Shown here piece by piece: positions 54,757-63,332 of a stretch of DNA of 64,000 nucleotides. A program made the position numbers and the translations under genes. How positions within the stretch are numbered: the first letter of the stretch is position 1; every line of letters begins with the position of its first letter. The stretch is from Brevundimonas viscosa (GTDB taxonomy: Bacteria > Pseudomonadota > Alphaproteobacteria > Caulobacterales > Caulobacteraceae). The notes beneath the pieces are model-generated. The model saw only the letters and a list, made by a program, of their open reading frames with translations. It had not been told where the DNA came from and did no database searches. The stretch covers positions 106,535-170,534 of the forward strand of contig NZ_FOZV01000006.1 of NCBI RefSeq assembly GCF_900116065.1. Reading direction: 5' to 3'.

Positions 54757-55689
54757 TCAGTCCTCCGCCACCGGCGTCTTCAGCGGCTCACCGGCGAACG
54801 CCGCCTGCAGGTTCTCCAGCAGCAGCATCAGCATGCCCTGCACGGCCTCGGCGGTCGCCCCGCCGGTGTGCGGCGTCAGCACCGTGTTCGGTACGTCGGC
54901 CCAGCGGGCGGCGTCGGTCGGTTCCGCCTCGAACACGTCCAGCGCCGCCTGGCCCAGCCGCCCCTCGCGCAGCGCGGCGATCAGGGCGTCCTCGTCGACC
55001 AGCTGGCCGCGCGCCACATTGACCAGCAGCCCATGGGGCCCGAGCGCCTCGATCACCTCCCGGGAGATCAGGCCGCGGTTGCTCTCGTCGGCGCGGCAGG
55101 CCACGACCAGCACGTCGCTCTCGCGGGCCAGCTCCAGCAGCGATGCGGCCCGCGGCCAGGGCGCGTCCTTCTCCCGCGGCCCCCACCAGCGGACCGGCAT
55201 GCGCAGGGCCTCCGCCCGCCGGGCCACGGCCTCGCCGATGGCGCCGAGGCCGACGATGCCGACCTTCTGCCCCTTCAGCGAATGAGTGATCGTCTTCGAC
55301 TCCGCCGTCCAGCCGCCGGCCCGCAGCGAACGATCGCCGGCCGCGATGCCGCGCCGTGCCGCGAGGATCAGCCCGATGGCGTGATCGGCGACGTCCTCGT
55401 GGTTGACCCCCGGCGCATGGGTGACCGGCAGCCCCCGCGCCCGGCACCACGCCACGTCGATGCCGTCGTAGCCCGAGGTGAAGCAGGCCACGAGCTTCAG
55501 GTTGGGCAGGCTTTCGACCAGCCGCGGATCCAGCGGGAACTCGCCCGCGACCACCAGCGCCCCGATGTCTTGCGCCGCCTCGACCGGCGGACCCTCCCAC
55601 AGGCGATAGACGTCGTAGGTTCCTTCGAGGAAGGCGGTCAGCGGCGCCAGATGGCGCTGCACGATGAGCACGGCCGGGCGCTGGGTCAT
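54757..55689 (-). CDS. D-2-hydroxyacid dehydrogenase (NAD-dependent)
   Basis: A 310-aa oxidoreductase of the D-isomer-specific hydroxyacid dehydrogenase family. NAD-binding VGIVGLGAIGEAVARRAEAL is followed by NVARGQLVDEDALIAALREGRLGQAALDVFEAEP and LTPHTGGAT, giving the catalytic Arg, Glu and His. The substrate (glyoxylate, hydroxypyruvate or another 2-oxoacid) cannot be told. The start at 55689 is chosen because a longer frame would run through the TA operator. Divergent from the antitoxin gene with 40 bp between starts. Confidence 0.9.
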   Translation of the reverse strand: MTQRPAVLIVQRHLAPLTAFLEGTYDVYRLWEGPPVEAAQDIGALVVAGEFPLDPRLVESLPNLKLVACFTSGYDGIDVAWCRARGLPVTHAPGVNHEDVADHAIGLILAARRGIAAGDRSLRAGGWTAESKTITHSLKGQKVGIVGLGAIGEAVARRAEALRMPVRWWGPREKDAPWPRAASLLELARESDVLVVACRADESNRGLISREVIEALGPHGLLVNVARGQLVDEDALIAALREGRLGQAALDVFEAEPTDAARWADVPNTVLTPHTGGATAEAVQGMLMLLLENLQAAFAGEPLKTPVAED

Positions 55690-55699
55690 GACGGTGACA

Positions 55700-55719
55700 A
55701 TACGTGTGTTTGCACGTAT
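55700..55719. promoter_or_regulatory. operator of the toxin-antitoxin module
   Basis: ATACGTG-N6-CACGTAT, a perfect 7-bp inverted repeat 10 bp upstream of the antitoxin ATG and 10 bp upstream of the divergent dehydrogenase start. Likely site for antitoxin autorepression. Confidence 0.65.
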
Positions 55720-55729
55720 CATCCAGCCT

Positions 55730-55948
55730 ATGAAGAAGCTCACCATCACCGTCGATGAGGACGTCTACGAGGGCCTGCACGCCCGCGTGGGGGCCGGGCG
55801 GATCAGCCGCTTCGTCAATGATCTGGTGCGCCCTCTGGTGAGTGATCCGGCTCTGGAAGAGGATTATGCGGCCATGGCTGCCGACGGGGTTCGCGAGGCG
55901 GAAGCCGAGGCGTGGACGGAAGGCCTGATCGCGGACGTCGATGCCTGA
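55730..55948 (+). CDS. antitoxin (type II, RHH-like) of a MazF module
   Basis: A 72-aa antitoxin. Residues 1-40 ([37 protein letters not shown]) look like a ribbon-helix-helix DNA-binding start, and the acidic C-terminus ([28 protein letters not shown]) would wrap the toxin. It overlaps the toxin gene by 8 bp. The operator at 55700-55719 fits conditional autoregulation. Confidence 0.85.
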   Translation: MKKLTITVDEDVYEGLHARVGAGRISRFVNDLVRPLVSDPALEEDYAAMAADGVREAEAEAWTEGLIADVDA

Positions 55949-56276
55949 GGACTTCCCCCGTCGGGGCGAGGTCTGGTGGGTCGACTTCGACCCTTCGGTC
56001 GGGGGCGAGGTGAGGAAGATTCGCCCGGCGGTGGTGATCAGCAACGACGTCGCCAACCGTCTGCTGAACCGCGTCCAGGTGGTCCCGCTCACCACCAATG
56101 TGTCGAGGGTCTACGTGGCCGAAGCCCTCGTCTCGGTCGGCGCCCAGTCCAGCAAGGCTATGGCGGACCAGATCGCCACCATCTCGAAGAGACGCCTGGG
56201 GCGTCGCTTGGGACGACTGTCGGTCCAGGATATGGCCGGAGTGGAAAGGGCCGTCAGGGTCCAGTTGTCCCTCTGA
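55941..56276 (+). CDS. MazF/PemK family mRNA interferase toxin
   Basis: A 111-aa endoribonuclease toxin. It has the N-terminal [30 protein letters not shown] motif of the PemK/MazF fold, then [14 protein letters not shown] and the C-terminal [21 protein letters not shown] with the conserved Asp/Gln region. It cleaves RNA at short sequences; the site is not deducible. It forms an operon with the antitoxin gene. Convergent with ettA, 12 bp away. Confidence 0.9.
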   Translation: MPEDFPRRGEVWWVDFDPSVGGEVRKIRPAVVISNDVANRLLNRVQVVPLTTNVSRVYVAEALVSVGAQSSKAMADQIATISKRRLGRRLGRLSVQDMAGVERAVRVQLSL

Positions 56277-56288
56277 CGGCCCTTCGGA

Positions 56289-57956
56289 TCAGCGCCCGAA
56301 CTTCTGGAACTTGATCCGGTGCGGGATCAGGCTGTCGGCGCCCAGGCGGCGCTTCTTGTCCTCCTCGTAGGCCTCGAAGTTCCCTTCGAACCACTCCACG
56401 TGGCTGTCGCCCTCGAAGGCGAGGATGTGGGTGGCGAGACGGTCGAGGAACCAGCGGTCGTGGCTGATGACCACGGCGCAGCCGGCGAACTCCTCCAGCG
56501 CCTCCTCGAGGTTCTGCAGCGTCTCGATGTCGAGGTCGTTGGTCGGTTCGTCGAGCAGGATCAGGTTGCCGCCGGTGGCGAGGGTCTTGGCGAGGTGGAC
56601 GCGGTTGCGCTCACCGCCCGAGAGCAGGCCGACCTTCTTCTGCTGGTCGCCGCCCTTGAAGTTGAAGCTGCCGACGTAGGCGCGGGTGTTGATCTCGCGC
56701 TTGCCGACCATCATCACGTCGGTGCCGCCCGAGATGGCCTGCCAGATGGTGTCGTCCGGCTTCAGGTCGTCGCGCGACTGGTCGACGTAGGCCAGCTTGA
56801 CCGTCTCGCCGACGCGGATCGTGCCGGCGTCGGGCTGCTCCTGTCCGGTGATCATGCGGAACAGGGTCGACTTGCCGGCGCCGTTGGGGCCGATCACGCC
56901 GACGATGCCGTTGGGCGGCAGCTTGAAGGTCAGGTCCTTGAACAGCAGCTTGTCGCCGTAGGACTTCTCCAGCCCCTCGACCTCCAGCACGACGTTGCCG
57001 AGGCGCGGCCCGGGCGGAATCTGGATGACGGCGTGGGTCTGGGCTTTGGTCGCGTTCTCCTGTTCGGCGACCATCTTCTCGTAGGCCGCCAGACGGGCCT
57101 TGGACTTGGCCTGCCGGGCCTTGGCGCCCGAGCGGACCCACTCCAGCTCGCGGGTCAGGGCGCGCTGACGGGCCTCGGATTCGGACTGCTCCTGCACGAC
57201 GCGCTTCTGCTTGGCCTCAAGCCAGGAGGAATAGTTGCCCTCGTGCGGGTGTCCCTTGCCGCGGTCCAGCTCCAGCGTCCACTTGGTGACCTGATCGAGG
57301 AAGTAGCGGTCGTGGGTCACCAGGATGACGCAACCGGGGAAGTTCTCGAGGTGATGCTGCAGCCAGGCCACGGACTCGGCGTCGAGGTGGTTGGTCGGCT
57401 CGTCCATCAGCAGCATGTCGGGCTTGGACAGCAGCAGGCGCGCCAGCGCCACGCGGCGCTTCTCGCCCCCCGACAGGTTGGTCACCGCCCAGTCGTCCGG
57501 CGGGCAGCGCAGGGCGTCCATGGCCATCTCGATGCGGCTGTCGATGTCCCAGACGTCCGCCGCGTCGATCTTCTCCTGGAGCGATGTCATCTCCTCCATC
57601 AGCTCGTCGGAGTAGTTCTCGCCCATCTCGGCGGCGATGGCGTTGAAGCGGTTGACCCACTGCTTCTCCTCGCACCAGGCCTCGACGTTCTCGCGGACGT
57701 TCAGGTTGGGATCGAGCTGGGGCTCCTGCTCCAGATAGCCGCGCTTCACCCCGTCGGCGGCCCGCGCCTCGCCCTGGAACTCGGTGTCGAGGCCGGCCAT
57801 GATCTTCAGCAGGGTCGACTTGCCCGAGCCGTTGACGCCGACGACGCCGATCTTGGCGTCGTTGTAGAAGCTCAGCCAGATGTTCTCGAAGACCTTCTTG
57901 CCGCCGGGGTAGGCCTTGGTCAGGCCCTGCATCTGGAAAATGTATTGCTGCGCCAT
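56289..57956 (-). CDS. ettA: energy-dependent translational throttle protein EttA
   Basis: A 555-aa ABC-F protein with two nucleotide-binding domains and no membrane part. Site 1 has GVVGVNGSGKSTLL and NLSGGEKRRVALARLLLSKPDMLLMDEPTNHLD; site 2 has GVIGPNGAGKSTLF and LLSGGERNRVHLAKTLATGGNLILLDEPTNDLD. The arm and linker (WVRSGAKARQAKSKARLAAYEKM) match EttA. The length equals the E. coli protein. It binds the ribosomal E site and gates initiation by ADP/ATP level. Confidence 0.96.
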   Translation of the reverse strand: MAQQYIFQMQGLTKAYPGGKKVFENIWLSFYNDAKIGVVGVNGSGKSTLLKIMAGLDTEFQGEARAADGVKRGYLEQEPQLDPNLNVRENVEAWCEEKQWVNRFNAIAAEMGENYSDELMEEMTSLQEKIDAADVWDIDSRIEMAMDALRCPPDDWAVTNLSGGEKRRVALARLLLSKPDMLLMDEPTNHLDAESVAWLQHHLENFPGCVILVTHDRYFLDQVTKWTLELDRGKGHPHEGNYSSWLEAKQKRVVQEQSESEARQRALTRELEWVRSGAKARQAKSKARLAAYEKMVAEQENATKAQTHAVIQIPPGPRLGNVVLEVEGLEKSYGDKLLFKDLTFKLPPNGIVGVIGPNGAGKSTLFRMITGQEQPDAGTIRVGETVKLAYVDQSRDDLKPDDTIWQAISGGTDVMMVGKREINTRAYVGSFNFKGGDQQKKVGLLSGGERNRVHLAKTLATGGNLILLDEPTNDLDIETLQNLEEALEEFAGCAVVISHDRWFLDRLATHILAFEGDSHVEWFEGNFEAYEEDKKRRLGADSLIPHRIKFQKFGR

Positions 57957-58080
57957 GTGGTGCGTCGCGCCCTGTCGTCTGGAAGTGCGGGGAGGTTGGC
58001 GCGGGATGTAGCGATCCGGCCGTCGTTGGGCAAACCCGTAGCGGTCGGGCAGGGCGGTTTGATGACCGCGAAGGGCCGTC

Positions 58081-58482
58081 TCAGCGCCCGGCGTCGGCCG
58101 GATCGCCGGCGGGACGCGCGAAGGGCGGCCAGACCAGCTCCCAGCTGTCCGGCCCCGGCTCCGGCAGGTAGCGGGCGCCCAGATAGGCGACCGCCAGCCA
58201 CAACGAGGTCCACAGGCTCCAGATGATCACCGCCAGGGGGATGTCCGCGTCGACCTGTCCGGCCGCCGCCACCTGGCCGATCAGTCCGACCGCGGCCGCG
58301 GCCAGCGCGGTCGCATAGACGACGATGCGCGACCATCCCTGGCAGGCCAGCAGGGCGATGGCGCCGATGATCAGCAGGATGCCGGTCAGCAGCCACGGGA
58401 ACTGCGGCACCCACAGGCCGATGGCCGTGTGGAAGCCGCTGTAGAGCAGCAGGATGACGCCGGTGGCGCGGGAGACGAGCAT
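58081..58482 (-). CDS. small multi-pass membrane protein, unknown
   Basis: A 133-aa protein with four hydrophobic helices (about 5-25, 30-48, 53-76 and 84-105) and a soluble Pro-rich tail. I do not recognise the family. The start at 58482 is inferred from where the first helix begins; no strong ribosome site is visible, and the frame continues upstream. Divergent from the small gene at 58610. Confidence 0.55.
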   Translation of the reverse strand: MLVSRATGVILLLYSGFHTAIGLWVPQFPWLLTGILLIIGAIALLACQGWSRIVVYATALAAAAVGLIGQVAAAGQVDADIPLAVIIWSLWTSLWLAVAYLGARYLPEPGPDSWELVWPPFARPAGDPADAGR

Positions 58483-58576
58483 GACGGCCGATCGGCAGGA
58501 GGGACCCGGCCCGGAATAGCGCCACAAGGTTTGCAGCCCGCTAACGCCGCAAAACAAATCTGCACGCGATGCGGCC

Positions 58577-58601
58577 GGAACTGTGTGCGCCGCCGAACAT
58601 T
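58577..58601 (+). promoter_or_regulatory. weak EcfG-like promoter match
   Basis: GGAAC (58577-58581), 16 bp, CATT (58598-58601), one base off the consensus. The start codon at 58610 would be almost leaderless. Low certainty. Confidence 0.25.
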
Positions 58602-58609
58602 TGAGCGAC

Positions 58610-58810
58610 ATGGCCGACGCCCCGGATTCGAAGAACTTCAGCGGCCCCCTCAACCCGGTGGGGCGGGAGGGGCAGGTCGAGGTCAAGGACCCGCCCGAGG
58701 CCGCCATGCACATGTCGGCCGAGGAGGCCGACCTGTCCGGCATCCGCATGCTGGACGCCGCCGACGAGGCCCGCCGCCAGCGCGACGCCCGGCGCAGGCC
58801 GAAGACCTGA
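58610..58810 (+). CDS. small hydrophilic hypothetical protein
   Basis: A 66-aa soluble protein starting MADAPDSKNFSGPLNPVG, charged and rich in Ala, Arg and Asp, with no membrane segment or known motif. It lies between divergent and convergent genes and may be controlled by the weak EcfG-like match just upstream. The case for translation is frame length and start position only; a shorter or absent product is possible. Confidence 0.5.
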   Translation: MADAPDSKNFSGPLNPVGREGQVEVKDPPEAAMHMSAEEADLSGIRMLDAADEARRQRDARRRPKT

Positions 58811-58813
58811 CCC

Positions 58814-59425
58814 TCAGGCGTAGTTGAAGCTGATCGAGATGCGCTCGGCCTTCGCGGCGTTGGCCGGCACCTCGTGGCGCAGCCAGCTCTCCCACATCAG
58901 GAGGGTCCCGGCCCGCGGGGCCAGGTAGACGAACGGCCGCTCGGCCTCGGGCGCGTCGGCCCGCACGCCCGGCCGGGCCATCATCATCGGCAGGCGCGGG
59001 TCCTCCAGCTTCAGCGCCGAGGCCCCGTCGGGGACCTCCACATAGATCGTCCCCGACAGGAAGGCGTGCGGATGGATATGGCCGGTGTGACCGCCGCCGG
59101 GCTTCAGGACGTTGACCCACAGATTGTCCAGCCGCGGCTTGCGCGCCAGCTCGAAATTCAGCGCCTTCGCATAGGCTTGCGCATGCCGGTCGAGGTGACG
59201 CTTCAGTTCGGCGAACTCCGGCAGCCGCTGCGGCAGGTCGGTCAGGGAGCCGTAGGAGGTGTAGCCGCGGTAGCCGTGCTCGCGGCACCAGGCCCGCCCG
59301 GCCCGGTCCTCGACCGCCAGCATGCGGCAGGCGTCGGCCAGCGCCGCGTTGAACCCCTCGAACCCCGGCGAACCGGCGAGCGAGGCCTCGTAGACCTGGG
59401 TGACGAACAGCGGGCGCAAGGACAT
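58814..59425 (-). CDS. 2OG-Fe(II) oxygenase-like protein (TIGR02466 type)
   Basis: A 203-aa protein with the double-stranded beta-helix oxygenase pattern: HTGHIHPHAFLSGTIYVEVP (iron-ligand His region), a central RPFVYLAPRAGTLLMWESWLRHEVP with a second His, and ERISISFNYA with the 2OG-binding Arg. This matches the TIGR02466 family, whose substrate is unknown. It lies next to the methyltransferase gene and is on the same strand. Confidence 0.82.
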   Translation of the reverse strand: MSLRPLFVTQVYEASLAGSPGFEGFNAALADACRMLAVEDRAGRAWCREHGYRGYTSYGSLTDLPQRLPEFAELKRHLDRHAQAYAKALNFELARKPRLDNLWVNVLKPGGGHTGHIHPHAFLSGTIYVEVPDGASALKLEDPRLPMMMARPGVRADAPEAERPFVYLAPRAGTLLMWESWLRHEVPANAAKAERISISFNYA

Positions 59426-59454
59426 GGCGGCTGTCTAGCGCAGGGCCCGGCGGA

Positions 59455-60201
59455 TCAGAAGGGCAGGGCGGCCTCGCCCCGCAGCACCGCCTCCGCCTCC
59501 GCCGTATGCTTGCCGCCGCCGCGGTCGTGCAGCACCAGCGCCGGCAGCAGGCGCAGCGGCGCCTTGCCGGTCTTCACCGCCCGCACCAGCACCCGCTTGG
59601 CCGGTTCGTCGGCGAAGGCGTGCACCGGTCGCACCGCGAACGAGCCCGCCGTCGCCCCCAGCCCCGCCAGCAGGTCGGCCAGCCGGTCGGCGCGGTGGAT
59701 CACCGTGATGGTCCCGCCCTCGCGCACCGCCTTCAGCAGGAAGCGCGTCCACGCCGCCAGCCCGGCGTCGGCCATCCACGCCCCGCGCTTGCCCGCCGCC
59801 GGGGCCCGCAGCGCGCCCGGATCGTCGAAGAAGGGCGGATTGCTCACCGCATGGTCGAACGGCGGCAGCCCCAGCGCCCGGAAGCCCGCCGCCACGTCGC
59901 CTTCGATCACCTCGGCGTCCGCCCCGTTCAGAGCCGCGTTCTCCCGCGCCAGCGCCGCCAGCGCCGGGTCCCGCTCCAGCCCGGCCAGCTGCACCCCCGG
60001 CCGCCGCGCCGCGATCTGCATCAGCACCGCCCCGGCCCCGCAGCCCGCCTCGACCACCCGCTCGCCGGCCGTCGCCGCCACCGTCGCCGCCAGCAGGGCC
60101 GCGTCCATGCCGGCGCGATAGCCCCGGGCCGGCTGGCGCAGCCGCACCCGACCGCCCAGCAGGGCGTTCTCCACGACTTCCAGTCCGGTTGCGACGGTCA
60201 C
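59455..60201 (-). CDS. tRNA1(Val) adenine-N6 methyltransferase-like protein
   Basis: A 248-aa class I methyltransferase with SAM motif VVEAGCGAGAVLMQIAAR and the N6-adenine catalytic motif NPPF (SNPPFFDDPGALR). The N-terminal GGRVRLRQPARGYRAGMDAALLAA is shared with the YfiC/TrmN6 family, which makes m6A37 in tRNA1Val. The C-terminal RVLVRAVKTGKAPLRLLPALVLHDRGG is also typical. Divergent from the polyprenyl synthetase gene. Confidence 0.87.
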   Translation of the reverse strand: MTVATGLEVVENALLGGRVRLRQPARGYRAGMDAALLAATVAATAGERVVEAGCGAGAVLMQIAARRPGVQLAGLERDPALAALARENAALNGADAEVIEGDVAAGFRALGLPPFDHAVSNPPFFDDPGALRAPAAGKRGAWMADAGLAAWTRFLLKAVREGGTITVIHRADRLADLLAGLGATAGSFAVRPVHAFADEPAKRVLVRAVKTGKAPLRLLPALVLHDRGGGKHTAEAEAVLRGEAALPF

Positions 60202-60299
60202 GCGGCTTGACCCCTTCCTGCCCCGTCACCATTGTGCGCCGCGTCGTCGCCGGGCAAGGCGGCGGCTGGATTTTCCTCCCGCGCCGCCTCCCGAAGAGT

Positions 60300-61322
60300 A
60301 TGTCCTTGGACGCAGTCCCCGTCGCCGAGACCCGCCGCAAGGGAGACGTCGAGCCGCTCGTGCGGCTGGCCGGCCCCGACATGGCCGCCGTCGACGCCCT
60401 GATCGTCGAGCGCATGCAGTCCCAAGTGCCGGTGATCCCCATGCTGGCCGACCACCTCGTCGCCGCCGGGGGCAAGCGCCTGCGCCCGCTTCTGACCATC
60501 GCCGCCGCCCGCGCCGCCGGGGCCAGCGGCCCGATCGAGGCCCCGGTCCGCCTCGCCGCCGCGGTCGAGTTCATCCACACCGCCACCCTGCTGCACGACG
60601 ACGTGGTCGACTCCTCCGACCTGCGCCGCGGCAAGGTCGCCGCCCACCTGATCTGGGGCGCCCCGTCCAGCGTGCTGGTCGGCGACTACCTGTTCGCCCG
60701 CGCCTTCGAGCTGATGGTCGAGACCGGCCGCATGCGCGCGCTCGGCATCCTCGCCACCGCCTCCAGCGTCATCTCCGAGGGCGAGGTGCTGCAGCTGACC
60801 CGCGCCCACGACCTCAACCTCGACCAGGCCACCTACCTGCGCATCATCTCGGCCAAGACCGCCGAGCTGTTCGCCGCCGCCGCCGAGGCCGGGGCCGTCG
60901 GGGTCGACGCCGACGACGCGACCGTCGCCGCCCTGCGCGCCTACGGCCTCAACCTCGGCCTCGCCTTCCAGCTGGCCGACGACGCGCTGGACTACGGCGG
61001 CCAGTCCGAGGTGCTGGGCAAGAACGCCGGCGACGACTTCCGCGAGGGCAAGGTCACCCTGCCGCTGCTGCTCGCCGCCGCCCGCACCCGCGGCCGCGAG
61101 GACGCCTTCTGGGACCGCACCATCAACAAGGGCGAGCGGACGGAGGACGACTTCCGCCGCGCCCGCGAGCTCATCGTCGGCTCCGGCTCGGTCGCCGCCA
61201 CCCTCGACCTCGCCTGGGACTACGCCGACCTCGCCCGCGACGCCCTGTCCGCCCTGCCGGCCAGCGACTGGCGCGCCGCCCTCGAACGCCTCGCCGACTT
61301 CGCGGTCAGCCGGGTGGCGTGA
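60300..61322 (+). CDS. ispB: polyprenyl diphosphate synthase (octaprenyl/decaprenyl type)
   Basis: A 340-aa trans-prenyltransferase supplying the ubiquinone side chain. The first Asp-rich motif is LLHDDVVDSSDLRRG and the second is FQLADDALDYGG, with KRLRPLLTIAAARAAG and LVGDYLFARAFELMVE between and before. The ATG at 60300 gives the usual length. The chain length cannot be read from sequence with certainty; C50 is usual in alphaproteobacteria. Confidence 0.93.
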   Translation: MSLDAVPVAETRRKGDVEPLVRLAGPDMAAVDALIVERMQSQVPVIPMLADHLVAAGGKRLRPLLTIAAARAAGASGPIEAPVRLAAAVEFIHTATLLHDDVVDSSDLRRGKVAAHLIWGAPSSVLVGDYLFARAFELMVETGRMRALGILATASSVISEGEVLQLTRAHDLNLDQATYLRIISAKTAELFAAAAEAGAVGVDADDATVAALRAYGLNLGLAFQLADDALDYGGQSEVLGKNAGDDFREGKVTLPLLLAAARTRGREDAFWDRTINKGERTEDDFRRARELIVGSGSVAATLDLAWDYADLARDALSALPASDWRAALERLADFAVSRVA

Positions 61323-61352
61323 CGCCCGCGGTCCGTGAATGACCCGGCGATT

Positions 61353-61401
61353 GCTGGTTCATCACGAAGGACACGAAGGATACACAAAGAACACGACGGG
61401 A
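61353..61401 (+). repeat. 49-bp inverted repeat, left arm
   Basis: Pairs with 61820-61868 in inverted orientation, 45 of 49 positions identical (differences at positions 14, 30, 34 and 38, all G/A). It brackets the GxxExxY gene. Confidence 0.9.
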
Positions 61402-61433
61402 GCGGCGATGCGGCCTCCAGGGCGCTCCGCTGC

Positions 61434-61841
61434 TCAGAGGACCAGGCGTCGGAGGCCGTTCTTCAGCAGCACGGTGTTGAAGTTGATCAGGTAGCCCAGC
61501 CTCGCGCCCGAGAAGCGCAGGTAGGTGAGGAGTTGGGCCGAATGGATCGACGCCAGGGCGTCGATCGCCTTGATCTCCACGATCACGCGATCTTCGACCA
61601 GCAAATCCAGCCGGCAGCCCACATCGACCTTCACGTCGCCGTAGGCGACGGGGATTCCGACCTGCCGCTCGACCCGCAGCCCTCTTCCGCGCAGCTCCTC
61701 CGCCAGGCAAGCTTCGTAGACGGACTCCAGCAGCCCCGGCCCCAGCGCGCGATGCACGGTGAAGGCCGCGTCCACCACGCCGCGTCCCACACCTTCCACG
61801 CTCGCGGACACGGGCTCGGTCCCGTCGTGTCCTTCGTGCAT
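61434..61841 (-). CDS. GxxExxY family protein (PDDEXK-like)
   Basis: A 135-aa protein with the signature GPGLLESVYEACLAEEL, RQVGIPVAYGDVKVDVGCRLDLLVEDRVIVEIKA (acidic and Lys residues of a PD-(D/E)XK-like core) and LTYLRFSGARLGYLINFN. This is the GxxExxY family, often scattered in genomes and sometimes in rRNA intervening sequences; the activity is unproven. The ATG at 61841 lies inside the right arm of the 49-bp inverted repeat, and a homologous ATA sits at the same place in the left arm. An alternative start upstream cannot be excluded. Confidence 0.83.
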   Translation of the reverse strand: MHEGHDGTEPVSASVEGVGRGVVDAAFTVHRALGPGLLESVYEACLAEELRGRGLRVERQVGIPVAYGDVKVDVGCRLDLLVEDRVIVEIKAIDALASIHSAQLLTYLRFSGARLGYLINFNTVLLKNGLRRLVL

Positions 61842-61868
61842 CCTTCGTGTCCTTTGTGATGAACCAGC
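61820..61868 (-). repeat. 49-bp inverted repeat, right arm
   Basis: Reverse complement matches 61353-61401. Contains the predicted start codon of the GxxExxY gene. Confidence 0.9.
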
Positions 61869-62098
61869 GACGCCACCCACAGCACTGACCCGACCGCAGA
61901 CTACGCCCACCCCCGCTGACCGGCCATCACAACCCGTCGCCGCCCGCACCGGGACTGTTTCCCGCCGCCCCGGCTGTGCTAAAGCGCTCGCAACCGGTCG
62001 GGGTGAGTCTTCGTTGAAGGCTTGCACCGTCGTCGCCGTCGTCATACGGCAGAGTTGAGACAACCGCCGGCACAACGGCATCAGAAGGCAGACACAAC

Positions 62099-62338
62099 AT
62101 GTCCGACACCCTGGAACGCGTCCGCAAGATCGTGATCGACCACCTGGACGCCGATCCGGACAAGGTCACCGAAAAGGCCAGCTTCATCGACGACCTCGGC
62201 GCCGACTCGCTCGACAACGTCGAACTGGTCATGGCCTTCGAGGAAGAGTTCGACATCGAGATCCCCGACGACGCCGCCGAGCACATCCAGACGGTCGGCG
62301 ACGCCGTGAAGTTCATCGACGAGAAGCTGGCGGGCTAA
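62099..62338 (+). CDS. acpP: acyl carrier protein
   Basis: A 79-aa acidic carrier for fatty acid synthesis. The 4'-phosphopantetheine attachment site is S37 in [11 protein letters not shown]. Helices and length are fully typical ([24 protein letters not shown]). In many alphaproteobacteria fabF follows directly; here an accessory stretch follows instead. Confidence 0.98.
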   Translation: MSDTLERVRKIVIDHLDADPDKVTEKASFIDDLGADSLDNVELVMAFEEEFDIEIPDDAAEHIQTVGDAVKFIDEKLAG

Positions 62339-62370
62339 GCCCCGACCGGTCTGTCGGACGGCTATGAAAG

Positions 62371-62407
62371 AGCCGCCGTGGCGCAAGGGCGCTGCGGCGG
62401 CTTTTTT
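62371..62407 (+). terminator. intrinsic terminator after acpP
   Basis: Outer stem GCCGCC / GGCGGC, with an inner GCGC / GCGC pairing and a TTTTTT run at 62402-62407. Confidence 0.85.
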
Positions 62408-62750
62408 GCGCGGGCGGGGGAGTCCGAACCTGACTCGTTGCGGACCTTCGGAAGGTCGGCATCGCGGCCGCACGCTTCGGACTCACCTCCGGCGCTTGGA
62501 CCTGCCATGCCACGGAAGCTCAGCTCGCGTAGCCCGTATGTCACTTCCTCCCACCGCTTCCGCTCAGCCGGCGGAGGTGGAAGATCCTCGTCTTCGAACC
62601 AGCCCGCCCCAGACCTTTGTCCTGGCCAAGAATGGTGTCAAATACCGCTGCTTTTTGCTTTCGTCTAAGTCCAGCCAGTAGCGGGTCAGAGTTGGACAGT
62701 GGTGGGACTAGAGCGAAAAGAGCTTCTTTAGCAGGGTTGGGGGAGGTGAC
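62408..62750. other. no confident gene; accessory stretch
   Basis: 343 bases after the acpP terminator. Short overlapping frames exist on both strands, none with a good start signal or recognisable product. Base composition is less GC-rich toward the 3' end. Confidence 0.5.
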
Positions 62751-63332
62751 GTGTCGAGCACCGGAACAAGGGACGATATCGGAATGGGCGGCGGCATGAT
62801 GATCCCGCCCGACGACGGTCGTTCAGGAAGCGGCGATGGCAGCAGACCTCTAGCAGACTATCTGCGGCGGTCGGCGGAGAATATCGCGGCCATGGCTGCA
62901 GAGTTCGAGGTAGCTGGGAAATACGATCTCGGATCCGATCGACCTATCGCCGACGTTTCCTTTGAACTGGCCCGGCTCTTGCGCGAGGACGGAGCTCCGA
63001 AACTCCTACAAATTGCCGACTTCGCGGAATCTGCTGATCAGGATCAGATCGCGACGTTCTCGGACTATGGCCTGGCCGACGACCAGCTTGTTCTCAAGGT
63101 GGCGATCTCCGATCATTTGAATCCCGTCGGGCGCGAGCTTATGAAGCTGTCCCAGCGCCTGCGTGGCTGGGGAAAGTGGGCCGACGCTCTTTCCAAGTTT
63201 CTCGAGAGCTTCTTCAAATCGATTGCCAACAACAAGTGGGTCAAGGCGGCGATCGATATCGTCAAGGAGTTGTTGGAAGCGGCAGCGATCTGGGCCGAGC
63301 GCCTCGCACCCCGACACACGCGACGTAGCTGA
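62751..63332 (+). CDS. hypothetical protein in accessory region
   Basis: A 193-aa protein of unknown function. The start is a GTG at 62751 with GGGGGAGG just upstream. A Gly/Asp/Ser-rich tail (residues 1-35) is followed by a charged helical domain (PLADYLRRSAENIAAMAAEFEVAGKYDLG, FELARLLREDGAPKLLQIADFAE) and a C-terminal amphipathic segment (SKFLESFFKSIANNKWVKAAIDIVKELLEAAAIW) that could insert into or lie on a membrane. Codon use is less GC3-biased than in the neighbours, consistent with transfer. Confidence 0.55.
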   Translation: MSSTGTRDDIGMGGGMMIPPDDGRSGSGDGSRPLADYLRRSAENIAAMAAEFEVAGKYDLGSDRPIADVSFELARLLREDGAPKLLQIADFAESADQDQIATFSDYGLADDQLVLKVAISDHLNPVGRELMKLSQRLRGWGKWADALSKFLESFFKSIANNKWVKAAIDIVKELLEAAAIWAERLAPRHTRRS

